Below, piece after piece: positions 23,301 through 36,353 of a stretch of 64,000 bases of DNA (positions within the stretch are counted from its first letter, which is position 1; the number at the start of each line of letters is the position of its first letter). Source of the DNA: Pomacea canaliculata (taxonomy: Eukaryota > Mollusca > Gastropoda > Architaenioglossa > Ampullariidae). The position numbers were made by a program, and so were the translations under genes. The notes beneath the pieces are model-generated. The model was not told the DNA's origin. It ran no database searches and saw only the letters and a list, made by a program, of their open reading frames with translations. The stretch spans positions 24,744,927-24,808,926 of the forward strand of contig NC_037594.1 in the NCBI RefSeq assembly GCF_003073045.1, read 5' to 3'.

Positions 23301-25603
23301 GATAGTGGTGGATTTGGTGTAATACATATGCTAAGCTTGCAACTGACGCTTAACAGGTGCCACATACAGAGTGAAAACAGCATGTCCTAGACAAGATCTA
23401 AACCCAGAAAATAGGCATAAAGATATTATGACAGAAAGTAATTTATTTACTGATCTTTCATCCAGAAAGCATTTAGCCAAGAGGTTAGAGCTCCAGCATC
23501 TGTGGATGATGTACTTATGCTAGCTAGTTCAACACCTGTGTGGTGCAGCTGACTCAGATTTTGAATGGGTACCTGAACTCTTGAAGGGTTGAGGAAGAAA
23601 TGATCACTGCCTTCCCCAAAATAAATCTGGCCCTAACAAAAATGCAATCTCTAGCACCTTATTTCCCAATAACTGCAAGGTTAGGGTCCTACCTTTTTAA
23701 CTATGTAAAGTGAGAAATCCTTTTGTATTGTGGGTATTTTTAAAAATACTATTCTTCATGAAGAATTGAGATTATAAAACTTGTAGTTGAGTCATGAAGG
23801 CAGGTGACAGCAGGGTCCATTCTGAGCTTATTGATTTGACTAATAGAGGCCTATTGTATCACATTCAGAGATTATATCATTAGACAGTACTCTGTAAAAT
23901 TATTGGTTTATTTTATTGAGAAATTCAGCTAAGCTGTCATAAAAAAAGTAGAAGTCCTATGGTACAGGGGCCTTGAAAGTGAACTATAGGTCCTTCACTG
24001 ATTGTGATTTAACATGGATGCAAAAGGCAAAGTCAAACCTCTGTCCACTGTCTTTTTTTCTGATAAATCAGTTGTCTAGAAGGAGAGAGCATGAGTCAGT
24101 CTCACTGCATGCGATTGTAAAATTGCTTAAACTTGTTATTGGCATCATTTTGTCGCTGTATGGTTGCAGTTTGATATACTTTGTGAAGATGAAGTTCAAG
24201 CAGAGGAGACATCTTTAAAACAAATCTACTTGATGACTTGGTATGGAAAGGTACGTTTTACGTAGGTATATGACTGTAATATTTTTCCACTGGTTTGTGC
24301 AATCATTCAGTAAATTTCCATGTGAAGAACACATGAAGGTAATATTTCAAAAGTTCAGGAATGGTTGTCAAAATGACCATATTGCTTTCACTTTCATGCT
24401 TTTACAATAAATCACTGACACATATTTATAGAATGTGTAATAAGTGTATAATAGATAATAATTGGTATATGGTGTACATCCCTTTGCATTTCCTCATATT
24501 GAAGGTGAGGAGGTCTTTTCTTTTATTGTCTGTGGATAGGACTCTGGATGTCATGTTTACATTTACCTCAGCTGTGTAGTGGCTCTTTTCTTCTTACTTG
24601 TCAGATGGATTGGACTTATTTTTCTCCTTTATGCAAGAAGCGGTTGTTGACTGGACCTGTTTAATGACCTTTTCAGTGTGAAATATGTCACTTTGTTCAT
24701 TTCCACACACTCCTTCCCCCCCAAATTTTTTTCTGCCTGAGACCATCAGTCACAGATAATTCTCCCTGGCAATTATTAATGTGATGTTTTTGACCTACAT
24801 GTTCTCATCTCACAAACACTGGTTTTCTAACAATTTCCTGAAATGTATCCTCAATGGTTCACCTGCAGTGATCTCCATTTGTTACCACACTGCTGTCTTC
24901 ATTTGTCATCATTCATCAGCAGTAGGTATTGTGATATGTGAAGCTCTTATAGCTTGCCTATAGGGCTGGGTTGTGGCAAACTTTATTATTTTGATTATTC
25001 ATGCAAGTTTGAAATAGTAATAAAGCTGCATTGTAAAGCAGAATGTGTTTCAAGCCCATTGAATCTGTAAGAATTCAGTACTCAACCAACACATTTGTCA
25101 GATGTTTCATGAAGACGTTTGCTTATACAGTGGCAGCTCTATCTAAAGATACTCATGCTTTGTGTTCTTTTATCCATCCATTACTGTATTACACCAGTCT
25201 AAAATGTAGCGTACATTTTCAAACAAAACTAAAAAAGACTGAACTGGATGGAGAAGAGTCTTATTTATAATGGCTGGATCCTACATATAAACTTGAAATT
25301 AGCAGCAACTGATATGTCTGGAGATTGAAGATTATTGCAGGCCTCTTCATTGCAGGTTTATTAACACTTAATCCCAGAGAGCAATTCAGGATTTATTATT
25401 CATTTATTAAGTACAATTATGTGCTTTTTATATATTGCATTCTTTTACAAATTTCAGGTGTTTTTTTTTTTTTAAGACCATTATTACACTTGAAGCAGTT
25501 CTAGTATTAATTTATTCATGCCTTGTGTAAGCATTTATACTTTTTCCAGGAAACACCTATGGTGCTGTACTACCAGTTTACAACAGATGACAGTGTAACA
25601 TGA
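20375..25603 (+). CDS. PCGF1: PCGF1, Polycomb group RING finger protein
   Basis: Nine exons: 20375-20395, 21250-21352, 21906-22058, 22510-22584, 22814-22913, 22983-22995, 23108-23242, 24170-24250, 25550-25603; 244 codons plus stop, against 259 in human. The C3HC4 RING is complete: CSLCAG, CLHTFCKSC, CPQC, with [19 protein letters not shown] almost identical to vertebrate PCGF1. [15 protein letters not shown] follows. Exons 5-9 code for the C-terminal ubiquitin-like RAWUL domain ([32 protein letters not shown]). PCGF1 pairs with RING1/RING2 in the variant PRC1.1 complex, which monoubiquitinates histone H2A at CpG-rich promoters; the RAWUL binds BCOR/BCORL1. The 13-nt exon 6 is uncertain. Shares a divergent promoter with HPS1. 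Confidence 0.95.
23340..23425 (-). mobile_element. SINE fragment, same family as 4.7 and 18.3 kb
   Basis: The plus strand shows GTGCCACATACAGAGTGAAA, then ACAGCATGTCCTAGACAAG and ATCTAAACCC, the reverse complement of the SINE body and B-box part. The tRNA-like head is truncated. Located in a PCGF1 intron. Confidence 0.55.
23465..23720 (+). mobile_element. Possible tRNA-derived SINE of another family
   Basis: It begins with TTAGCCAAGAGGTTAGAG (A-box like) and has AGTTCAACACC (B-box like) about 55 bp later, then a body containing GAATGGGTACCTGA and CCCAAAATAAATCTGGCCC. This layout matches a tRNA-derived SINE. The family is not identified; boundaries are approximate. Confidence 0.45.
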
Positions 25604-26300
25604 GATTGGACATTCACAACCTGGCGTCAATGTACTTTGAAGCCTTATTTGTTTATTACTTGTGAAAATATCATCATTCAGCCAGAAAACATTATAAAGG
25701 CTTTCTTAACTCCAAATTATGAAATGTTGGGAGAGGAGGGTAGCTGTAAATAGCTCTTTCTCCAAAACTGTTAAGGCTGGAGACACATCATTTCTGTGTT
25801 TATACGGTGGTTGGTAGAGGAATCATTGGAGGGGTTTGTTCTATGCCTAAATGTGATAAATCCTTTTTAACCTTCAGCAATTTATATTAGCTTTAAAGAA
25901 TGTGACCAACAAATTGCTGAGGTTTTTTTAGTACATGGGTCACAACAGTTCTGCATTGTTTTGATAATTATGTCTGCTCAGCTTCTTCCCTCACTGTGCC
26001 TTCCTTACAAAGGAACTTCCTTGGTTTCTTTATAGCATTTATTCTTTTCAGTAAAACCTTTTCTAGCCAACTAGAAAATGCTCTGATCAATTGTTATAAA
26101 ACTGAGTTAAACATAGGAATAATTCTTTTTTTTTCCTCATGTTTTTACTTCATCGAGGAAGAGTTAAAAAAAACTACGCAGATCATAGTATGAAGGAATA
26201 TGAATACATTACTTTCTAGAAGGGCACTACACTGAAGTAAAAGATGTACTAATAAATCATTTATGCACTAAACATCCATATTTCTGTTTTCTCATCTCTT
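25604..26300 (+). other. PCGF1 3' UTR with candidate poly(A) signal
   Basis: Non-coding, AT-rich sequence follows the PCGF1 stop. AATAAA occurs at about 26251, giving a UTR of about 650 nt. From here to 30303 (about 4 kb) no gene was recognised. It is presumably intergenic or the long 3' UTR of PCGF3 on the minus strand, which has AATAAA candidates at about 29804-29809 and 27131. Confidence 0.45.
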
Positions 26301-29300
26301 GTAGCTGAAAATGCAAGAAATTATAGGTGCTGTACTATGGTTAGTAATTTCAGTTGATAGCTGAAAGGCTGCTGGCACTTTTACAGCTTGAAATGAACAT
26401 ATTAATTCTAAGCATCACCTAAAAATGACTATGTAAGCCCACTGCTAACTTGAATCGGCCTATAGGTTGTGAAGAGTAAACATACAAGGAAGCACCATAT
26501 CACTACTGTTTCATTGGAGAAGAGCTAATAGTATTCACCATTTAGTGGACAATAAGCTATATCACATTTGAGCATTGTTTACTCAACATTTCATTTATCT
26601 GGACAGATTGTGTCCATTGTAGTTATTGCCAAGGATCTCTGAAAATGTTGCATTTGGATTGTTTTGCTGGAGAATGTGCAGCAATGTAGTCTTTTTATAA
26701 ATGTTTAAGCCTGCATTTACCATTTAAAAGCATCATCTACTTAAATCTTATCAGGGACTATCATTGATCAGATATTACATTAGCATTTGGAGTCAACAAA
26801 AAGATGCAAGAACAATGAATAGACAGTCTGACAAATTGTATTTACTTTTAATAAGCTTTTTTTAAAATAGAAATTTTTTTAATTAAAAGATTTTACTGAA
26901 TAATACTGCTGTCACATCAATCTCTGAACCGTTGTGACTAAACAACACCATCATATTTAAAATGTGTAACAGAAAGTGAACACACACACTCACATAAGTG
27001 AACCCTAGATACAAAGTCTATGAACACAATGAGAATTTCTTTGAGAAACTTTTATCCACAAAGTCATAGCAACAATCAATCATTCAACCGAACAGACACC
27101 TTTTCAGATGAAAAGGTCATCACCAACAAGTTTATTGGACAAAGTGGTCTGACTGCACTGAGTAGATAACACAATCTGGAAATCATGTCCGTAACCTTAA
27201 TCACAACAAATGTATGGATCTGGTTGGTGTTGTTTCTGGCAACCCACATAATATTGTCATAAGATTCATGAAGACACATCAAGGCATCTGGAAACGTGTC
27301 TGCAATCGCAGATCTTGTGGCTTAAGGTTTTCGTTATCCATAAATGAGTGTTAAGCGTTCACTCACATTTCTGACATGGGATTAGATCTGGAGTGATTTG
27401 TCTATTAAGATGGAGCATGAGCGTATCCTGTTTGTAGGATAGTTCATGCTCTGAGTGTTGTCCAGAAAATTGGTGATAAACTCTTAGGCATGACTTATCT
27501 TTTTAAGGAAAATCGTAAGAATCTATCAGAAAGCTAACTACCGGTAACATGGAAGACAAAAATGCAAAGCGTAAAGACTGAAGGCAAACCATAAATAAAT
27601 GCACAGCATGGATGTACAGCATCAATTAATGATGGTTGGTCAATAAATACATTGTCATTTGTGCAGTCTCCCTGTTGGCAGCACAAAAGTTTCAATAGTA
27701 TCTGTGTGGCACATAACAGCCAAGTTTAAGATTTCCTAGAAAGTCAATCTTATAACTTTCACTGAATGAAGGAATGAAGTTTAATGAATCATGAAACAAC
27801 ATTGGAAATGTGATGAAATATTCTTCCATGAAGTGGCATGGAGCCAAATTTAGTTTTCTCATCCTAAGTTGCATATTTCTTAACTATTAAACTAGTTATA
27901 TTCATACAAATAAGTACATTTTTTAATTTAAGACTGACACTAAAATACAATTTGTAATAACTATCTGTTCCATTATGAACATCCAATTTGCAAGGAAGAT
28001 ACAGGTAAGATTAATGAATTAAAGTCTCCCTAGTTACTGTTGGTTCTGGTATTGTATACTTTTCATTCCCCTTATCTTTTTCAGGCAACAGATTTCTACA
28101 AAGTGTGCATCACTTTGACACACTGAGATAAAGAACTTTCACCAACATATAAATGTATATAAGATCTTTACACAAAAATAATTTGTAAAAGATTTTAGAT
28201 GGAGACTAGAAAAAACTGTAATGAAATGAGACGAATGAACATTTCACAGAAACTCTCAGCTGGGGTGGGGAATGTCTGGATCTGCCAAGGCAACCACTAG
28301 TGGAACTCGGAATAAATCTAGCAGCTATTTTCATAAATGTATATTGAGTCATATAATAATAGTGTAAACGGGATAGACATGATTCTCAACAGCTGCCCTC
28401 CTGCCTATATTGGGGCAATTCAGAAGATAGTATCAAAGTGGGAGAGTGCACATTGCAGAAGTGTACACACACTTTTGAAGTTGATAATTTCTTGATGGTC
28501 CGTAAATGATGTCATAAATATCAACATAGCCTTCGGTTGAAAAAAAAAACCCCAAAAGGTTCCCAACCATGCCTACAGAAATAATTATGGTGGCTTAATG
28601 GTTTTCTCTGCTCAAGATTGGCTTGCTCATATGAAGTTTCACTTGTACATCACTCCTGTACATTGCTTGTTTTTGCAGAGAAAAAAAAAAGGTGAAACAT
28701 ATTACTTAGATGAATTCATGATGTGATTTCCTTGCCAATCCTCCAGTGCAGTCTTGCAATTAAATATCATTGGAAATAACCAGTTGTGCAGAAAATATAG
28801 GGGTTTAAGGTACTGTAAATGGAGGGGAGGGCAGTAAGAAAAATATGGCACTTGAAAGCTTTCGGTGAGGATACATCAGCACATAAGCACGAGAACCTAG
28901 TAACACTGTATGTCATAAACACTTGGTACAAGAGAATGACATTTATAATTTACCACAATTTTAATGCACACCACATACAGCACATAAATACCAGAATAAA
29001 TAGTTCTTGCAAACAGACCTTAGGGCTTTATGTAAAGGCAACAACTACAATACTTTTATATACAGTAACACACAGCATAATCTCTGGAAGTTCTGACATA
29101 AACCTGACAAGGAATTTGCAGAATCATAAAAACTGGCATGATAATGAGGTTTGACGGATGTGTATGTGAATGACTATATACAGTAGAACCTCCCTGTTAC
29201 AAACTTGAAAGGGTATGAGCAGGGAAAATTTATTGCTCTCATGAACCACAACTTGAAACCACTACAAATTACAGAATTTGTAAATTCAAATTTAACAACA

Positions 29301-30303
29301 AAATATGTTTACTGAATACTTTGTCTATTGCTAAAACTTTCTTAAATTTAAAAGAAACTTGTAATAGTAGAAAATGTGTGTTCTGATGCATGAAAAGTAT
29401 CAATGAGTTGACTCTCTTTATAGCCATAGCTTTTCAATCACAATCAGTCTCTTTTAAAATTGACTTCTGTGATTTCTGCAGGGTGTTGCAACAGAGCACA
29501 ATGTTTTGTCACAAGCAGTCTCTCTACTCAAACCTGTCATTTTGCAATGTTAAAGTTGCAATAGAGCATACAGTTGCTAGCAATCTCTTTTCATATCTAC
29601 TTGAACACCAGATTTCCACATAAAGTTATAACATAACAAAACAGTTAATTCTAAAATGTAATAAATAAGGTATTTAAATAGAGATTATTTATAAAGCAAG
29701 ATATAGCCATCAGAATGATATTGATCATGTCTAAGAGATAAGTTTCAACCAGAAGGTCTTCGGAGGTTCTGCTGTATGTGCATGTATGATTATGATAAAG
29801 GCATTTATTGTCTAACAATTAATGGGGTGCAAATTTTTTTTATCTTACGTTTGGGTGAAGTTCATTGTGAAATATTTTCCCACATCTTCATTCTTGAGAT
29901 ACACATCTACAAACATTACTATGCTTAGAATGAAGTCTACAGACATTAGGATAATGCATGGATATGGATATACTTACGTTGTCAAGGACTCAGCCAATGG
30001 CAGAGTTGGGACAATATGTTAATTAGGCACTCTGTGACGTCAAGACATCAAGCATGCATGGTGATCTCTGAAGATTTTATCTGGAGAATGTAAGAGGGTA
30101 TTCACCCAGATTTGGGAATACAGAATCTTGCACTGAACCTTCATTTCTCACCCCTCTTTAAAGTCTGAATTCAAGAGATGAGAAAATAAAAGCTTGAGAG
30201 TGATTGTGGGGTGATGATGTAATAATCATGATCTGCAAGGAGTTCTGATGTTATCAGCACCCATAGTTTGCCTTTACTTAACAGGAACTAACAAGTGATA
30301 GGG

Positions 30304-33300
30304 TCACAACTCTGCAACACGCTGTCTGTAGTGAAGCAACAGTGGTGTGTCCTGGAAAAAAAATTCACAGAACTGAGTATATGCATGTTACACACAAAAC
30401 CTGTCAAACATTTACATCAATGCTCAACCCCAGCCTCGTTGACTTTGCTGTGCCATCCAACATACTATATAATATTACATACTGCACTTATATTCTAAAT
30501 AGTTACATGTAAACATCTCTCTCCCCGCAACCTCCTAAATTCTATAAAACCAGAAAAATGGTGCATACTTTTGATCTCCATCTTGTTACTGAAACAAATT
30601 TCAATGTGTGGTCCTTCCCTAGAATTTCTTCATTGCACAAAATATCAACCTGAAAAATAATGAAAAGAATGTTTTGACAAAAATGGAGCTATGGCCACAT
30701 TCACTTTTCCATTAAAGGCACACATTTGAAAAACATCCATACCTTTCTTTTGTGCAACAGGATAATCACGCATGTCTGTTCAACGTCAATGGAAAGGGGA
30801 AGTAAATCTGTATCAAAAGCAGTCCCTGAACTTCACCGTTTCACAAACATTTTAGAAAAATAAATGTTTAGTCTGAAATCCGGAAAATACTGCATTCACT
30901 GACTTACTAGCTTGCTGTAGCCCGTGCTTTCTGTGAGCATTATATGGTTTCCCCTCCTCCCCTGTCCGCTCTGCCAACTGAAGCTATTGTCTAGAAGTCT
31001 AGGATTGAATTAGCTATTCTTTGTTAAGATTCTCTTAAGACTTTTTATGTATATAAGGCAAACTTCATTTTCCTACTTTTATCATGGCCAAGAAATCTTA
31101 AAATACTGACACTTTTATTTCTTTTTTTGTTAATAAATGACAAATTCTTTTTATGTCAACAAATGGTAAAAACTTACATCTTTAAAGCGAGTCATGTTGT
31201 TATAAATTTTGAGGGCAATAAATTTTTTCAGCTGCATGATTGTTGCCTGGCAGGATAGACGAAGAAATCTGCGCTTTAGATTGCGCATGCTGCCTGTCAC
31301 GCACTCCAGACAGACATTGATCTGCTCATCACTGCGGTGAAAGTCCTGCTCCTCACCATTCATTGCCACTGGTGTCTTGCTTCGCTCGTTGCTATTTTCA
31401 TCATTCCCTTCAAAACACACATATAAGAGAGGCTATCAAACATATTGTTTTTAACATGAATATTTCCCCTATTTGAGAGTGTGATTGCCATTTTAATTTT
31501 GATTTAGAAATGAGATCCAAGAATGACCTAACCATTTGAGATCAAAACAACAAATAATAATAATAAAGCATTCTTTTAAGGCTTTTCACAACAGCAGTGA
31601 GCTCAATATACTTAAGCAAAGAGCATTGTATGAAACAAATAGAGCAGCACAGTTGCGAACTTCAAGAAAATAATTATTTGTGGACCTTGTGTGCAAGGAT
31701 TATTTTTGTATCAGTCAAAAGAAAAAATAACACCACTAAAAATCTGCAATGGCAAAGTCTGGGCTTTCCTTCAGTGCTCTGATAGCTTGCAGTAGTGAAA
31801 ATGGCTGCTTACTAAATGCAGATAAATATATATATATATCACCACACAACAAAGTTGGGATCAAATTTATCAAAATGGTTTTGGTCTTCTGAAAGTTATA
31901 GGAAAAATTTTAATGTTGCCACACCTGTATAATTAGGTGGAGGAAGTCCTCTTTTTTTGTAAAATTCTATCTGTCGCTTCATCTCTTCTGCAACAGAATC
32001 AAAATGATTTAGGAACAGAATGCATGATATTGTGAGCAGGCATAGATAAAAATGCACTAGGTACACCATGATTACTCCTATGCACTGTTATTACAGTAAT
32101 TATTAATATTACCATATTTGTAATTTCCACTGTTGTGTCAAATAAAAATAGACCACAGTATTTCTATAAATGAGATTACTTCCAATACTTTGGTACTGTA
32201 AAATATTTAAAAACTAAATAATAGAAGCCTCAAACCAGTACAGATAAAAACGCAACTGTAAGAATACAAAAACAGCATTCACAAGGTACCTTTTTAACTA
32301 TGAAATATACTTAAAGGCTGAATAAGATTTCTATACTGAAGTGTGAAGCTGCTGAATGCACATGACTATAGTCTTAATCACACTTACTCTCTTGTAGATG
32401 AGGAACAAGTTTGTACACAATATCCTGCATTGTTCTGTCAAAACTGAAATATTTCAAGCAAGGAAAAAATGTCATCTATAGCACATGAACCTACAAGAAA
32501 CAGATCTGTATAGTCTCTAATTAGTTTAAAAGGGAAAAGCATAATCCACTTTGAAGTACCAGCATATTATTAAAGCTGTTGATATAACATCACATTAAAT
32601 CATGCTCAGTAGGCCAAAACATTGTAATAGTATTACTAGTAAGCATCTGACAATTATATTGTTAATTAAAAAGAATCATTTAAAAAATAAATAAGATAAA
32701 AAAGAAAAGAAAAGATTATGCTAAGAACCCCCGACATTCTCCTTACAGAAAAAGACATAACAATATGCAAACCAACGATTTCTTACCTTATATAATTCAA
32801 AGGATAACTATGATGGATGACAATGTGACATTTTGGACATGTGTTGTTTTCCTCAAAGTATTTTACAATACATGCCTTGCAAACTGAAATTCAAATATAC
32901 CAATACATTGTATAATGCAACAGACCACAGCAAGGGCTACAGCGTCACAAATAAAATTAACAGATTTGTTAACCTTCCTGGCATTAACCCAAAGGATTAC
33001 TCAGCCTTGGAATTTTATGCAAAAACAATTAAGTTGAACAGTGGGTGCCAGTTGTTTTTATTACTTAACAATTTGACTTAATGACTTAATCATACACAAG
33101 TCAGTCTGACCACATACAAGAGTGGATTAACATTTAATTTGTTATTGCTAATGAATGAAAAAGTAAAGAAGACTCAAAATTCTTTCATGTTCATACAAAT
33201 CATTTGAACAAAATTCTAAGCCCAAGAAGTGCTTTATAATAATAAATGCAAAATTTGTAAAGCACATACTCGCTGGGACGTAAGGGAAAAGCACTTCAGG

Positions 33301-33600
33301 GCAGGTAATAAACACTAAGGAAGGTAATTTACATTAGGTAAAGAGCTTGAAATATTTTAATGATGTTATGTTCATAAATATTAATCTTAACAGAATGTAT
33401 CACAGAGATTATGTATGCATTTGCTGTTTTATTAAACTTTTCACGAACAAACTATAAAATGAATGAATAAATAAAATAAACAATTTATTACATGTATGAA
33501 GACATTCTGTGATGGTAGCAGCATCAATAAGATAGCCTTTGCACAGGCTGCAAGTGATGTGAGCATTAACTGACCGAAGTCGGATCCTCTTTTCCATCAT
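30304..33600 (-). CDS. PCGF3: PCGF3/5, Polycomb group RING finger protein
   Basis: Seven coding exons, 5' to 3': 33492-33600, 32787-32883, 32388-32443, 31925-31987, 31178-31407, 30569-30649, 30304-30351; 227 codons plus stop (human PCGF3 is 242). The exon phases agree throughout. The RING is intact: [30 protein letters not shown], followed by [18 protein letters not shown]. The RAWUL region gives [23 protein letters not shown], then [20 protein letters not shown], and ends [12 protein letters not shown]. It resembles PCGF3 more than PCGF5 and is probably the single invertebrate PCGF3/5 (variant PRC1.3/1.5, H2A ubiquitination, contact with AUTS2/CK2). The first coding exon has an acceptor at 33615-33616, so at least one non-coding 5' exon lies upstream, perhaps near 34.27-34.40 kb, where a minus-strand donor follows GTTTTG. 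Confidence 0.94.
33225..33280 (-). mobile_element. Short LINE 3'-tail fragment
   Basis: The reverse complement reads GAGTATGTGCTTTACAAA, TTTTGCATTTATTATTATAA, matching the 3' end of the LINE at 12.4-12.8 kb. Only the last about 50 bp survive. It lies in the PCGF3 intron between the first two coding exons. Confidence 0.6.
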
Positions 33601-34924
33601 CTTGAATGTGTTTACTGAAAATTATTGGACTTGCATAAATGATACAGAATTCTGTTTGAAAAAGACAAAGTACAAAAAATGAAAATAAACATAAATATAC
33701 TTTTGGATAACAGGATGCTCGGTGTTTACTTTTGCAAAAACTGTTGTATTACTGCCATGACTGATACTGATAGATACCTTAAAAACACACATACACACAC
33801 TTTTCCAGGGGAAGCTAGATATTGTAATTTGTACACAGAAAAACAGTCCAGCAGCTGTTACTTCTTTAGTTTAAAACAATATTTATGGCACTCATATTTA
33901 ATTAACAATTTTTGTCATTATTAACACAAAAATATGTGGTATGGGCTTGGATTTTTATGCTATAAAAGCATGTCTGTTCACACTAGATTTAGGCCTGTAT
34001 TTTTGATTCACTCACACCGAACCTTAGTTTTCAGTTTTTTTGTAACCAGCTTAATATAATCCTTCATTTCTTTTTGCTTTAATCAATGAACTAAGATCCC
34101 TAAATGTAAGTGTCAAAAGGAAGATTAATCGATAATCAAACACATTTTTTTTTTTTTTTTTGGTAAAAATTCACTACGTTGGATGGTGTTTGGTGTTTGC
34201 CTAGAGATTGATTGATGTGAATATTCTCGTTTCGAGAACAGATTATATTTCCTTTTCGTGTTTGTTTACCAAAACTAATTTACTGTTAACTCGCATTAAA
34301 GTAGGGGATTACAGCTGAAGTCGCCTGTTTTCTGAGTTACGTGTAGTGTTCGTGTTGTTTGGAGATGAACAGTCAGATCGCATCAGCACTGCAGAACAAA
34401 GAAACATTGTTTCTGTCGACTTTTTGTGACGTCTTTAATATTCCTACATGCATAAGTTATTTAGGCCAAGAGTTATGCATTACCTTGCAGCCACTCAAAT
34501 CGTTAATAGAACCCCAAAAAACACTGTCAGCATAGATCATCGGGCACCTGTTCACCATCGGAAGCCATCACCAGAATCGATGGGTGGATTATGACTAAAA
34601 GATTTCATTGGTTAGAAGAAGAATCTCGCAACCAATGAAATAGTTTGGCTCTAGCCTGCCTCGACATGCTAGCCACGATCGTCTGCGTGGTTTACATTCT
34701 GCAGAGGTGTTCGAAGTCGCAAGCTGCACGATGATGCCAGCATCTGCTTCTCTTTTCGTTTTCAAGGTACTTTGAAACGCAGACTTATGCGCTTTAACGA
34801 AACTTGTATCAGTTTATTATTACTCCTTCCATCAACCCCAATCTCTATTCCCCCTCACACACAGAGAGAAAATGCATGGCTTGTTGAACACTACTTCGGA
34901 ATTGGACAAACAATACAAACAACA

Positions 34925-35155
34925 ACTAAGTATGAAGTAGTTATTGTTATTTGGTTCCTCTTTGCGTTTTCTGTACTTATTTTTTTTCATCATTAATAGT
35001 CTTATTTATTCTTTCTTAGTTCATGTACTTTTTTTCTGTCCATCGTATATCGCTGTCATAATGTCTCGTTCTTATTCTTAAGCACTATACAAGAGTATAT
35101 GCTTCTAATTAGGAGTGTGAGTATACGCTTTACAAATTTTGCATAATTATCATTA
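34925..35155 (+). mobile_element. LINE 3' UTR fragment (same family as 12.4 kb)
   Basis: Shares the order of phrases with the copies at 12.4 and 43.0 kb: GTTATTTGGTTCCTCTTTG, CTTAGTTCATG, CTGTCCAT, TCTCGTTCTTATTCTTAAGC, then GGAGTGTGAGTATACGC and TTTACAAATTTTGCAT. 5'-truncated and non-coding. Confidence 0.65.
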
Positions 35156-35229
35156 AGTATCTCGGTCGCCCAAAGACAAAAATCGCAGTGCAAAAACATT
35201 AGTTTAATTGCCCGGCCTTGGGCTTACAT

Positions 35230-35403
35230 CAGTGGTGCCCAACCTTTTCTCGCCCGAGGGCTGCACTGGATATGATATAACGCGGCCAGAACATGACGGT
35301 TTTGCCAGAATCATGACGTTAAAAATGAAATTATGTTTTGTGTCTGGTTAAAATGAGTGGGGCGGATGAGGCACCTTCGCGGGCTGTAGGTTGGGCAGCC
35401 CTG
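35230..35403. mobile_element. hAT-type MITE
   Basis: A 174-bp element starts CAGTGGTGCCCAACCT and ends with AGGTTGGGCAGCCCTG, imperfect terminal inverted repeats of about 16 bp in typical hAT style. It is flanked by the 8-bp pair GCTTACAT (35222-35229) and GTTTAGAT (35404-35411), which match at six of eight positions, as expected for an old hAT target duplication. No transposase. Between PCGF3 and the dermatopontin cluster. Confidence 0.7.
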
Positions 35404-35749
35404 GTTTAGATCGTGGGGGACGTCATCTGTAGATTAGGCAAGCACATGTTTAATAGCGTTGGCCGACGGGTTTTTTTTTTTTTTTTTTCTTCCTAGTAAC
35501 CCATCTTCACCTTCACCAGTAGAGGCAAGCACTTTGTTTCCAAGCAAATAAACCAACAATAGAGGGTCAAAGCATTTGCAGATATGGAACTGTAGTCGGT
35601 TGTGGTAGGTCTTGTCTTGTTTCGTGTAAGAAAGGTGTCTTGTGTCTGACGTCTTGTGTGCGTCATTTGTTCCACGTCATTTGGAGAGATAAAAAGACGT
35701 CATACATAAGAAAAAAAACCATTGCTGTAAAAATGGCCAAGTGAACGGG

Positions 35750-35931
35750 AAAACACGTACAACAGTCTTCTCCGCCATCTTATTTATTACTCTCTCGGTG
35801 ACATTCCTCAGAATTTGAGCCTCTTCGATTCGATTCGCCTACAAATCTCTTCAACCTCATCGTCATCTGAAGGGGACTCGTCGAGCGTTGTGTGTGTGTA
35901 ATACGTTGTGGTGTGCGTGCGCGTGCGCAAG
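35750..35931 (+). other. Possible non-coding first exon
   Basis: A stretch richer in GC and CpG than its surroundings ends GCGCGTGCGCAAG followed by the strong donor GTAAGTG at 35932. It holds a CCGCCATCTT motif at about 35770, like the YY1 site seen just downstream of many start sites. No coding, and no downstream partner exon was identified. Could be a 5' UTR exon or a lncRNA exon; weak evidence. Confidence 0.25.
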
Positions 35932-36353
35932 GTAAGTGTACGTTCGTCATATTACAGGAACTAAAGCCAACCGAAGTGCAGAGAAGCAAGTCGATCACTG
36001 AGTCCTCAACGAGGATGCTAATTCCTGAGAACAGCGTGATTGTGTGAAGCTGTTCCAAACCCACCCAATGAAAAAGAAAGGGGAAAAAATCACTGAGCAG
36101 GATAGTGTACCACACACACATATGGTTTAAATACCATGACTCTTCAGCATATATGTATGGTGTACCATTTTATTTCTCTCAATCTATTTACACGGTCTTT
36201 AGGTATGATTGTAGCAGATATACTTGTTCATGAGAAGACGTCCAAAAATATGCAGATTCTTTCCCAAATCAGCCTTTTGTCAATCCATCAGACCAAATTC
36301 AGCTGAGTGAGTCGTGTTCGTAAAGGAGAGACGAAAGGACAAGTGTCTTGCTG

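Noticed and set aside
26300-30303. Additional gene between PCGF1 and PCGF3
   Set aside because: Several open frames of 60-110 codons exist, but none shows a known domain, good splice sites or codon bias; they read as AT-rich UTR or intergenic DNA.
34733-34768. Possible start exon MMPASASLFVFK before GTACTT, considered as CCT7 exon 1
   Set aside because: It is 19 kb from the next CCT7 exon with the whole dermatopontin cluster between, and the sequence does not match known CCT7 starts.
35780-36121. Minus-strand frame of 113 codons
   Set aside because: No family resemblance, and it covers the CpG-rich candidate exon on the other strand; no splice or start support.
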